Shown in pieces: positions 39,401-51,748 of a DNA stretch of 64,000 nt. Numbering within the stretch: the stretch's first letter is position 1; each line of letters begins with the position of its first letter. A program made the position numbers and the translations under genes. Source of the DNA: Bimastos eiseni (taxonomy: Eukaryota; Annelida; Clitellata; Crassiclitellata; Lumbricidae); assembly GCA_959347315.1 (NCBI GenBank), contig OY365822.1, positions 9,390,149 to 9,454,148 of the forward strand, given 5' to 3'. The notes under the pieces were generated by a model that had not been told where the DNA came from, did no database searches, and worked only from the letters and a program-made list of their open reading frames with translations.

Positions 39401-42400
39401 CTGGGGGGATATGTCGAGGAATGATGCCCGGGGGAAATGTCCGGGGGAGTTGTCCGAAACCCGATAACTATAGCACTAAATAGTAAGCTACTGTTTCATC
39501 ATTCGCTCCAAGCATCGGAGGTGTTGAAATCATAATCATAGTCAGATCGAATGATCAGCTGACCTTATTTCTATTCAATCCACAACAGCATTTCCATCCA
39601 AGAAGTTTAAAAAGGTTAAGATAGCAATTAACTCTACAGAAACTTCTCCAATGCATGAATCCCGCATCAGAGGAACATGATACCTAGTAACAAATACAAC
39701 CACAGAAGACCAACCCCACAACACTAGTCTTAACCTCCCGTCAATCAATCAGTCAATCAGTGAGTCAATCAATCAATCAGTCAGTCAATCAATCAATCAG
39801 TCCGTAAATCAGTGAGTCAACCAATTAACCAACCAATCAACTAATCCATCAATCAATCAGTCAATCAATTAATCAATCATTCAGTCAGTCAATCAATCAA
39901 TCAATTAATCAATCAGTCCTTCAATCAGTGAGTCAACCAACCAACCACAGAAGACCAACCTCACAGCTCAGAAGTGTTGTTTTGCTTAATATGCTGATGC
40001 GGTTTTATAAAGTGGAGTCATCAAAAGAAGTGTGTACTTCATTGAATCTCATGCACTGTTCACTGCGGGAACATCACGCATGAACAAACAATGATTCAGT
40101 CACAAAATAATAATACTAGGCAAAACATAACAAACGTACTTGGAGCTGTGAAGTAAAGAGACAGCAGACAAACGGAATTACGATCACTAAAGGAATAGAT
40201 TCATTTGTATTTGCTTGCATAAACAACGGTGTACTGCAAACATTACAATAGAATCACTAACGAATGTAATGTAATGAAATGTAATGTAACTAGCAGAAAC
40301 ATACACCCAAACTGAACAATAATTCTTTAGTCATAAAACATTTAAATTAACAACAGTTGAGAACTGAATATTGCACTGCGAATGGAACAAACCGGCTGAA
40401 TTGCAGGATTTTCCAATTCGTGTCTCCAGAAGATATTCAAGTATCTTGTCAGGAGTACCAGCCATCACTGAATATCTGGATAAAGTTACACATACATCTA
40501 CAATCGGATAAATATAATGGCATATTGCCCCATAAAGGCTCGAACTAATGCACGAAGGTATAATATAAAGTTCTCTGGATCCTCATCTTGGAATAAAATC
40601 CCATTGGAAATTCGTCTGTCTAATAATCCTTTAGCATTTAGAAATAAGTTATAAGCATTCCTCATTAATTCTTAATTAATTATTAATTACAACATCAGAC
40701 ATCAAGTGTTCTAACAATATTGTAATGGTTCATATGACAGCCTTTAGTTAAGCTTTGTTCATTTTTTTCACTTGGTTGTTTTGCTGCGTTTTTATAATTA
40801 AGTTGCAATACAGAGAACTTGCCATTTATTAGTTTGAAGTGGTAGCTAGATGCGGGTCCCTATCTAGTGGAATTCGCCTCCCTTTTGGGGCTCCCATTGT
40901 AGCCGATATTAAGTCTGTTTTGTGTATTTTGCTAGATGTTTCTTATTTCGATTGGCTACAATAAAACACTTTTTATTTTTTAGTCACAAGGAATTTCAAA
41001 TATCAGGAATGGTGGAGAAGGAGCTTTGCTGATTCAGATCCAACATAAAGAAATCAATCCGCTTATGATCAGAATCCTCGTCGGTCATGTGGCCTGCAGC
41101 AATCATCCTCATAAAATCAGAGATGAGGTAGTCAGCCTCTCTTTCGCTAGCAATTGAAATCTATTCTGTTTGAACAAAATGTTCTCCTTGTCGGGTCCCA
41201 AGTGCTGCTAAGAGTTTTTCCTTGAAGTTGAGCTTGACAGATTTCATTTACTTTATGTTTTATACTATTGTAGGGCCCTATGTTAACCTAATCGAATCTC
41301 ACCTAAATTATTCCAAACTGTCTCCATAGGATCTTAATAATTGAGCCAATTAATCACATCTAGTTAGGTCACACACTTAGCCGTCTGCCTATCTGACATT
41401 ATGGACTTTGACCCCTGCCTATCGATTCTGTTTTGATTAAACGCCTGTGAATAAGCTGGTTCTTGCGACTTCAGTTTTGAGGACGCTGTAGAAATGCTGA
41501 GATTACGATTATGATTACATATTACTTTATCACATTTTTAAATAATCTCACTCAACAGCCAATAACAAAAATGATTGAACTAGATATTCACTTATTGCTT
41601 CGGCTGGTTGTAAACATCCTTTAATGAGTTTAAAAGACAGGTCAAGTCACAGATAGGTTGGTGACTTACTTGTAGTGTACTTGGATTGTACCATCTGGAC
41701 TCTGGACATTGGCTGGAATCTTCTCGAGAATCAAGACATCCTGGCCGTGCTCTTTCAGGCGGACGGTGTTGGCCTCGACGTCCTACAGAAATCAAAATCA
41801 AGGTCAGGTCAGATGATCAGCTGACCTTATTTCTATCCAATCAACAACAGCCTTTCCATCCAAGAAAGTAAAAAGGTTAAGATAGCAATTAACTCTACAG
41901 AAACTTCTCCAATGCACGACTCCCACATCAGAGTAACATTCTACCAATCCATCAATCAATCAAGATGTATTTAGACGGAGTTGCAAAACACTTCCATTCT
42001 GCATGGTCTGAAGTAAATAAGATTGCAAAAACTGTCATGTGGCAAAGATGAAGGGTAAGTTTCAAAGCATCCACACTCACCTTCCAATACCAACCAACAG
42101 TGCACCACATGGTCAATCCGCTTGAACCCTCCCTATTCTGGCCTGGCACTAGAATGGACAAAGCAGCCTGGTCATTGCAGACCTGATTTGATGTAGCGCT
42201 GGCGAATAATCAGGTCTCCCTGAGGAGGAATTTGTGTGGCTACTAGAAATATCAGAGCTTTACATTACATTACAGTCCAAGAGACAACATGAAGTTGCTT
42301 CTATAGCCTGCAATTAAACAATTCCATGTTGCCCGTCTCTCCCTGGTATGTTGTTGACAAAATACTAAACTAACAGGAATTCTAATTTTGCCAAGTCCCA

Positions 42401-45400
42401 GTCTTTAACACGGATACCATGTAATATTGCACCTGGAGTCCAATCAGCTGCAAGACTAAGTCACTCTATCGGCATCCTTTCTCTCTGGCCAAAGCTGGTC
42501 CCGGGACTGTTGCCTCTAAGTAGGTTCCTTACGCTATATAAATTTTCGAAATAAATGAAAGACTGAATGTAGGGCAACTGCCTGTAAGTAAGGGAAGACA
42601 CAACAGTGTACAGCTGTGGTTTTGAACAAGACAGAACACAACACATACCAATCGACGATCATGAAGTCCAGGTGCAAAGCCTGTGATAATACAATGGATG
42701 TGCTCAATGAAAGATATGGAGGAGAGGGAAAAAGGAAGAGAAAGTGGAGAAGAAAGACAAGAAAGAAAACATAAAAGACGAAGAGTAGAGGGAAGGAGGA
42801 ACACGAAAGGGAAGATAAGAAAATAAGAAGCAAAAAGCTAACTCAGTGTTTCCAAAACTTTTTGGTCTTGGGACCCAAGCTGGGAAAATGTTTTAATGCC
42901 CACGACCCACCTCACAAAGGCAAACATAATTGTGTTAAAATTTAATTAGCATTTCAACATCAATTTGCAATGCATGCATTGAATATACTCAATATAATGA
43001 AGAAATTAGACTAGACTCTAGTCATTGGAGTATACTATAGTGACGATACAACAAAGAAGGTCAAGAAAACAGTTTCATTTTGTTTTTATGAATTTAATGA
43101 ACTATCTTTAAATAGACCTGAAGCATGGCAATCCACTTGGCAAGACAACGTGACCCACTTTTGGGTCACGACCCATAGTTTGGGAAACACTTGTCTAACT
43201 AACCCTGAGAATGCGGTTGAAGTCGTCTTTGTCAACACGTAGGAAATGGCAATTGTCCTCCCTGAGTACAATTGTAGCAGCTCTGCAGACAAACATTCAC
43301 ACAATGTAATGTAATGTAATCTGGCAAGGTGTATCTCCCAAACTATTTCCCAAACTTCCCAAAATCTTAACCATTATGCTTCATCACACACACACACCAT
43401 CATCACTAATGCAACCACATACTACTACCTATGCCAATGATTTTTATTGGTCACCGACAATAAAGTAACACAATTAAAGGAACAAAGTAACACGATTGGG
43501 GATTGGCAGGAAGCAACAGGGAAGGAAAACCCTTAGGAACCAAGGGACCGCTAGCACGGGCACTCTTTCTAATGTTTTAAAATTTATTCCGAAATTTGAT
43601 ATCGCCCTTCTTCCTAGGACTTGCTAAAGGTCCCTACACAATGACTCCTTTGGCGAGGGTCGAACCCGCTCACTCAGCGCACACCGAGTGCTACGGGCTG
43701 ACCGATCTAACCATTCAGCCACCGTGCTACACAATTTCCGAAATGAAATCTAATGAAACATTGCATTTCTCATACACTATGTATAGCACAGTGGTTCCCA
43801 ACCTTTTATGACGTAGGGCCACTTTTATTTAGTTGGAGGACACGATGGGTCACAAGGTAAAAATAATTTGATTCTATTCTCAAATAGTTTGATTCTATTC
43901 TAAAATAAGAATCAAATTACACAAGGATAAATTCCGGTTTAATCATGTCAGATTAGTAATAAACGTCAACAAAATACAATAATTTATGATAGAAAATAAT
44001 TATTCTGTCAAATATTTTGGACATATATTTTTATATCTTTGATAGGTTGAGAGCCACTTTTTGAGGCATGGCGAGCCACTTCTGTCCCGGGGGCCACAGG
44101 TTGGGAATCTCTGGTATAGTATATATACTCTTAGGAACAAGTTCTAAGCATTAGACACATTTGATGATGAAAGTCAAAGACAACCTGCCTAACAATAGCA
44201 ATCAGCGCATCAACCACTCACTGCAGACTACTTTCAAATTAAGGAGGAATTTTGAGTTCAGTTGGCATCACCATCAACCATGTGGAATATCGAAGGCTGA
44301 ATTGCAACACCCTTGGTACAAAGATCAGAAGAATGCAGGTTTGATACCCCTAGCCCCAGTAGGTTGAATCAGTCTTCCATTCACTAGGAGGCATTGGTAA
44401 CATGAGCACAGATAGGTCCTTGCAGGCTGCCACATATTAAAATTCGACTCTGGTAAAACTTGTTATCTACTGTTACTACAACATCGTGTAATATTACCCT
44501 GTGGTTTATCAGTTTATACTAATACATAATATTATTATTATCATTATCGTTGTTATTATTATTATCATCATCATCAGCCCCATTATTCAAATCCACTGAA
44601 AGTAGTTATTTTAATGCATTCATTAAAAGTAATAAGCTACTGCAGAAGTTGTGTGGTTATTTTTCTAACACAGTAGCAAGACAAACTAATGTACAAGTAA
44701 ACTGCACAAGTCTCTTCATGATTTTAATTACTTCATAAGCCAATGTAATTCAATATAATCAAGCATTTATATACTCTACTCTCCTCTATATTCAAGATGT
44801 CTTCTAAGACGTGCTCTCTGCGCTGGCCTAAACGATGTAAATTGTCAATCAATCAATCAATCAGGCAATCAATCAATCAATCATTAGAGATGTACTTAGA
44901 TGGAGTTGCAAAACACTTCCAACCCCCCAACCCGCATGGTCTGAGGTCGAATAATCAACCTCAAACATGATCGCATCGCGAGAAATGTGGTTATTCCAAC
45001 ATGTTGATGATTCTAATTAAATTCCTGTAGCATTCAAAGATTTGTGACTGTGCTTAAGAAACCCTAAAGATATTAGCCATTAAATATTAAGTAGAAATCT
45101 GTTCTGACCTTGGAGCATCATTGACCAAAGCCAATTTGCCAAAATCGTCACCTTCATGGAGACTGCACACAATTCCCTTCAAACATCAAAGTTTACAAGC
45201 TGTTCTACATGGAGATGAAGTACTTTTATGACTGTACACTGCACAGGGTACTTCTAAGTATGTGTATCACTGTAAGGGGGTATAAGTAAGTATTTGTATG
45301 ACTGTACAGGGTATTTGGTAGTATGTGTTTAGCTGTACATTGTACTTGTACATAGGTGTAAGACCATATAGGGTATTTGCAAGTAGGTTGTGTATGTGTA

Positions 45401-48400
45401 TGAATGTACACTGTACACAGTGTATCTGTAAATATGTGTATGACTGCACAGGTTACTTAGTAGCATGTGCATGGCTGTACATGGCAGGTGTAGTATGTTT
45501 AGGACTGTACACTGTACAGGGTATGTGTAAGTTTATATATTAGACAAGAGGCTGATGAATTCTCTAACCACCTTTCCATATATGACAACGTTGACAGATC
45601 CTTTCATGATGATGTACCAAGACTTTCCCTCATCGCCCTGGTTGAAGACTGAAACAAATCTCAATACACTGTAAAATCAATCAGTTAATCAATCAATCCA
45701 CCCTGCCAATCAGGCAGTTAACCAATCAATGAATCTATCACTCAAATAATAAAAAAAATTAAACAATAAACATATAAATCAGCAAAAAAATAAGTTAGTC
45801 AATAGCTGAACCAGGCATCTTCAACCTTGGACATCTTCAAGACGAGGCTGAAGACCCCACTACTTTAATACTGCATACAGTAGTTGCTAGAATGCTAAGA
45901 GCCCTTGTAACGGCATGTGCAGTGTTACGGCGCTATAGAAACTGACAATTTCATCATCATCATCATCGTCATCCTTGTCATCATCATCCTTCGGATCAAC
46001 CTCATCATTATCATCATCAGCAGCATCATAATCATCAAAATCATCATAATTAAACAAATCCCCACAGTCATAATCAAAAACCATCCCCATCACCGTCGTC
46101 GTCATCATCAACAATAAGAGTGTTAGATGAAGAACTGGTCACCTACGTATCTTTCCGGCTTTGCAGTGAGCCTCGAAGACCATGACGCTAGCCAGTTCTC
46201 GCTTGACCATTGTCGACAGATGAGACAGAGCCTTTATGTGCAATAATTCCTCATAGATGCTTTCAAGGTCTTCAGCCGAGCGCTCAGCCGGACTAGAAGA
46301 CAAAGGAGGAAGAAGCAAAAGGTAACAATCAAACAGTTCGGAAATACATCTTCTTTCTCCGATGAGAAATACATGTAGCACGTATGTATGGGAAGATATA
46401 TGAGCTAAAGCAAAATGTATTGAGAAATGCATCTTCAGTGGGAAATATCTCCTACAGGTAATGTAATGGGACACTTATATAGCCCCACTTGATATCAGAG
46501 GCGCTCTCAACTCAACACATAGCTAAACAGAGAACAAGAAAGTCTTCAGGCGCCTCTGGAAGGCAGCAAGGGAAGAAGAGAGAGCAGCTCCTCCCGAAGA
46601 GGAAGGGGAGGCTGTTCCAGCTGGTGGGACCCACATAGGCAAAGCTCCTGGTTTGGGCTGCGGCAGAGCGCATGCGGAGCACCACCTGCAGCCCGCGAGT
46701 GGAGGAACGAAGGGAAACCCAGTACGGAATAGAGGAAACCAAGGGTTGCTGTGCTTGCCCTTGCAGTTTGTCCTCTTAGAAGTGCCTGTCGTGTCTGTGT
46801 GACCTCTGTATTCCTGCATCTGACCTCGTGGTCCACTGAACTTTCTGCTCATCGACCAGAGGGAGTTTCTGGTTCTGCAAGCTCAATCTTGCAAGGTCTT
46901 CATATCCCTATCTTGCAAACCTCCATGATGCAGTATTCTGCTTTTTCGGCTGTGACTGCTTGGGATAGCTTCTACTTGGACCTTCGACTCTTGCTTAGGA
47001 ACGCTACCTACCATTTCTGTTCTGCTCTGAAATCTGTCTTATTTGGTCGAGGTTGGACTGGGAGCGCCTCTGACTAGATTTCTTGAAGAGGCACTATATC
47101 AAGTATCACTGACTGATTGTTTTATTAGACAGTGCCAGGCCTTTTCAATTGTGTAACCCTCCATTTGGTATGGGATTCCACTGTAGATCTGTTCTGGAAT
47201 GGAACTCCGCTAGAGCCGAAACAACAAGCCCAAAGTTTGAGATGGGAGCAACTCTGAGTAGGTCTCTCGAAGGGGTGCTACATAAATTCTAGGAGTGAAT
47301 GCTTGCATGAATGAATGACTGCAAATGACGAAGGCGACAAACGTTGACGATGCCATTACAGTAAGTTGCTACTAACGCTTTTCTTAGTATCATCCTCATC
47401 ATGGCATCTGGTCCCAGCTGAGAAAGCATCACAAGAACACCTATCAACTCCTCATCGCTCTGTTTCTTCTCCTGCTGACTCGGAAGCGGGCAAACCCCCT
47501 GGTCATCATCCGAAAAGCGGTAGTACAAGGTGCTGTCGCTAAATGGATGTTCGTGGCAAACTATCGATATAAACGAACATTGCAGGCTTATAAAAACAAG
47601 CATGAAAACTCAGCTTTGTGATAAAGGTAATGGTGATTAAAAATTAACATAGCGTCACCTGAGACAGACTAATAAGATTCGTTACCGACAAAATTACTAC
47701 GATAGGGATGAACTAAAACTCGATTCGGAACTCGGCTTGGTTCAATTTTCTTGGCATTCGGCATTACTTGGACTCAGACAAACAATGGATCAGAGTACTA
47801 ATCTTTCCAAGCATCTGTTTGAAGACGAAAATCGGATTTTTTATATAAAAATGGCAATCAACATAACTAGAAGTACAAATTATGTTTTATATTTACAAAA
47901 CGACAATCAAAGTAACTAAAAACACAAATACGCTACTGTTAGTGCTTACAAGCTACTACTTCCTAGTGTTTTAACTAAGGCAAAACTTAATAATTCGTTA
48001 AAATTGTACGAACAGCCAATCTAAACATAAAGAGAATGAGACTTTTTAAATATTCCAAACTCTGAATCAGCCTTGAACTCGGCAAATATCAACTCGTAAA
48101 ACTCGGTACTCGGCAAGAAATTCAAACTCGGTTCATCCCTATACTACGATCAACCAGAATGACCTTCAAGCCCCTGCAGAACAGAGGCTGAGAAGCTCAT
48201 GCCGCAGGGTCTTAGAGGGTTTGTTCGAGGAGGCTGAACACCAGTCAGGGTAGAGATCTGATGGTGTCAAGATGGGCAGGAAATGTATTCTCAGCCAAGT
48301 AATATCCATCACTGGGAAAGAAGCAGAGAGTACAAGAGAATCCTATGAGTTAGCATCAGACAAGACAATTCAAGGCCACAGACATAGATTTAATTATTCG

Positions 48401-51400
48401 AGTAACAGAAACGCATTTATAATTAGGACAGAAATTCTTAAATACAAGTCATAGATTTGTGTTTCGATGACAGTACTGTCTCACTGGACACACACTATGA
48501 TAGATGATAAAAATCAATCCAGGAACGATTTGCTATTAATCAATAATCATCCTCTATTAGTTTGCAGTAGATGTAACTGCACATTCATTCATTCATTCAT
48601 TCATTCAGATTCATGCTTAAATGAATGAATGTGGCTTGGATGCTGGCTGTAACTAAACACAATCATGTCTTCCACATCGGTTAAGAGCCTCACATTAATT
48701 TAGACGAGAGACCGCCAGACCGTTGTCGAATTGTTAAGGACACGAAGAGCTATTGACCGAGACAGAACCTATTCAGCTGTAAATCTCATAAATCGTCAAA
48801 GGACATCGGATAAAGCGTGAAACCTGCCGTGAATAATGATGCCTTCTTCTAGGAGGACCTGCCACATGCACACGGCCTGCGTGCGCGAATGCACGACCGC
48901 AGAGTACTTCATCAACCAGTCGACCATCTCGCATCCGACCATGCAGCACCGATAGACACGCAGGTGGTGCTTCCTGTCGGCGATCAACTGTGGCGATCGA
49001 GAGAGGATCGCACCTCGCATCACTCGTCCGGCCTTGATCATCCTCTCCGATGGAACCTGATCGTAATAATCATTCGTTTACCTAATTATAATAATCATTC
49101 TTTTATATAATTATAATAATTATTTGTCTACCTGATTATAATAATCATTCGTTAACCTAATTATAATAATCATTTGTTTACCCAATTATAATAACTATTT
49201 GTTTACCTAAGAATATGGTGTTAGAGGGGAAAGAAAATTGCTTCAAACCCAAACCACAAAACCAGAAATAATTCAATGATGATGATGATGATGACAAAGA
49301 TGATACAGTCACTCATACTGAGTTGATTGGGTCTGCAGGGTTTGAGAACTCTTCGTCATTGAGTTTTCCAGCCCTCATTAGCAGCGCAAGAGGATTGTCG
49401 GTCGATCGATTGAAGGAGTCTGTTGAACAGGAAAACACGATCTCAGAACAGAAGATCATGATCATGATCATGATATAATATGAATCCATTCACAATGGAT
49501 TCACTCACTCACTCAACATTAATCAGTCAATACCAGTCAGTCGATCAGCCAGCTAGCCAGCCAAGTCAGTCAGTCAGTCAGTCAATCATTCAGTCAGTCA
49601 ACTAACCAACCAGGCAGGCAGGCAGTTAAGTCAGTCAGCCAGTCAGTCAGCTAGCCAGCCAGTCAGTGAACTAGACAGAAGACAGCGAGTGTATGAATTA
49701 GTTAAGCAGAGAATAAATGAGATTTCAGAAGTCAGTGATGGAATGAGTAGGTAAATGAGTAAAAGTCAGAGAGTGAATGGATTTGTCAATGAATGAGTGA
49801 GTAAGGCAGTGAGTGAGCAACTGAGCGAGTAAGTAAGCACCTGTAGCTCTTAAACACATCAAACCGGTCATCATTTAGTGTCGTTCCAAACCTCACCTGC
49901 AAAACCAGATGGATTGGTACAATATGGATTTAGAACATCTTCAATCATCTGCTTATTCCTCTGGACGAAAACAAACAAAAGCATTCGAGCAAACAACGAT
50001 ATTTGACTGTGAAAATGAATGCACAGTATCAATAATATAAATAATGCCACAACTAAGAACGATCAATATCGACTGATGGTGATGATAACGACAATGATGA
50101 CGACGGTGATGATGATGACAATGATGCATGCCCTCGGATAGAAAATCCAGGCCTCTAGGCAGCTACGGGACTCTGAGAGGGAAGCGGGTGTGCGCTACAG
50201 CACAAAAATACGAGCACGATAATATTCAAATGCCTGAAGTTTAAACTGATTGTATTTAAGTGTTAGCAATTTACAAAAACTCGACTCCTGTAATAATTTG
50301 CTTTCAATCATACTGTGTTCTTGTCAATTAGAATTTTATATGAGATCGTCATTGTCATCGTCGTCGTCTTCGTCGTTGACGACGACGACATCATCAACAA
50401 CAATAACATCAACATCACCATCAACATCACCACCACCACCATCATCATTATTATTATTATCATTAATATCATAATTATTGTGGTGGTGGTGCTGTGAATG
50501 GTGGAAACAGCAGCTGTGCTGGTAGCAGTAGAAGTTGTGACAGTGTCACAGCTTCTGACAGAAGATGTAAACAAAAAACATGAAACAGAATTTGTCTGAT
50601 TTAGATTGAAGATGACCTACAACAATGGAAATCATTTACTGGTACCCAACGCCGCCAAATGGCAGACACCAGGAATTGACTATGCTCATGAGATGGGCAG
50701 AGATGTTATCATTGACAACTACGATGCTAATGACGCTAATATAAGATGACGGCTGGAATGCTCACCTCCCACAGAACCTTGAAATCCTTCTGTTCGACCC
50801 TGAGCAGCTCGCAGTACTCCCTCGTAACGACGGTCGAATGTCGAGGAGTGTCGTTCAGAATGGACTCTCCAAAGGCCGTTCCAATCCCCAATGTACACAA
50901 GGTCACCGCATCCTAACACCACGCACACAACATCACCACCAACCTAACCGTCAGTGAGTCAGCCAACGAGTCAGTCAATCAATCAATCAGTCAGTCATTC
51001 TGTCAGTCAGTAAACAAATCAATCAGTCAGTCATTCAATCAATCAATCTGTGAGTGAGCAAGTGAGTGAGTAAGTCAATCAATCAGTCAGTCAGTCAATC
51101 AATCAATCAATCGGTCAATCAGTCATTCGGTCAGTCATTCAATCAATCAGTCTGTGAGTGAGCAAGCAAGCGAGTGAGTTAGTGAGTGAGTGAGTGAGTA
51201 AGTCTATCAATCAGTCAGTCAATCAATCAGTCAGTCAGTCAGTCAATCAGCCATTTGGTCAGTCATTCAGTCAATCAGTCTGTGAGTGAGTGAGTGAGTG
51301 AGTGAGTGAGCGAGCGAGCGAGCGAGTCAGTCAGTCAGTCAGTCAGTCAATCAATCAGTCAGTGAATCAGTCAGTCAGTCAATCAGTCAGTCATTCGGTT

Positions 51401-51660
51401 AGTCATTCAATCAATCAATCTGTGACTGAGTGAGTTAGTGAGTCAGTCAATCAGTCAGTCAGTGAATCAGTCATTTGGTCAGCTAGTTGGTATGACAGCC
51501 AATCAATCCCATGTCATCAGTCATACATTCACTAAAAACAGGTCATCATATATCAATCATAACATCCATGTACAATACACAACCTAATGCATCAAAATAT
51601 AGCATCATGTACTAAAAATATATAAACAAACACACACACACATATACAAATACAGACATG

Positions 51661-51748
<88 letters not shown>

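Larger units (their letters stand above)
8446..39471. mobile_element. 31-kb TIR-bounded transposon-like element carrying the 169-bp satellite, with 9-bp target duplication
   Basis: GATAACTAT occurs at 8446-8454 and 39463-39471, directly outside two related inverted ends. The left end starts GGATCTAGGGCATCTCCC; the reverse complement of the right end starts GGGTTTCGGACAACTCCC (13 of 18 match). Both ends continue with C-rich subterminal motifs of the GGACAATTTCCC kind. Inside are 500 bp of ordinary AT-rich DNA on the left (8560-9085), the satellite array, and about 180 bp on the right. No transposase is visible, so it would be non-autonomous. A 9-bp duplication fits Mutator-like/Rehavkus or related superfamilies; this assignment is inference. 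Confidence 0.65.

Noticed and set aside
43655..43735. Functional tRNA gene
   Set aside because: A- and B-box-like motifs are present, but the acceptor stem does not pair and a related decayed copy with other flanks exists, so it is a SINE head.
49841..49896. Alternative EPAC linker exon using TTTTGCAG as acceptor
   Set aside because: It leaves two bases where the next exon needs one, and the same CAG-GTGAGG works as the donor of the exon at 49897-49960, which fits both phases and family similarity. The juxtaposed acceptor-donor look resembles a recursive splice point but the intron is short.
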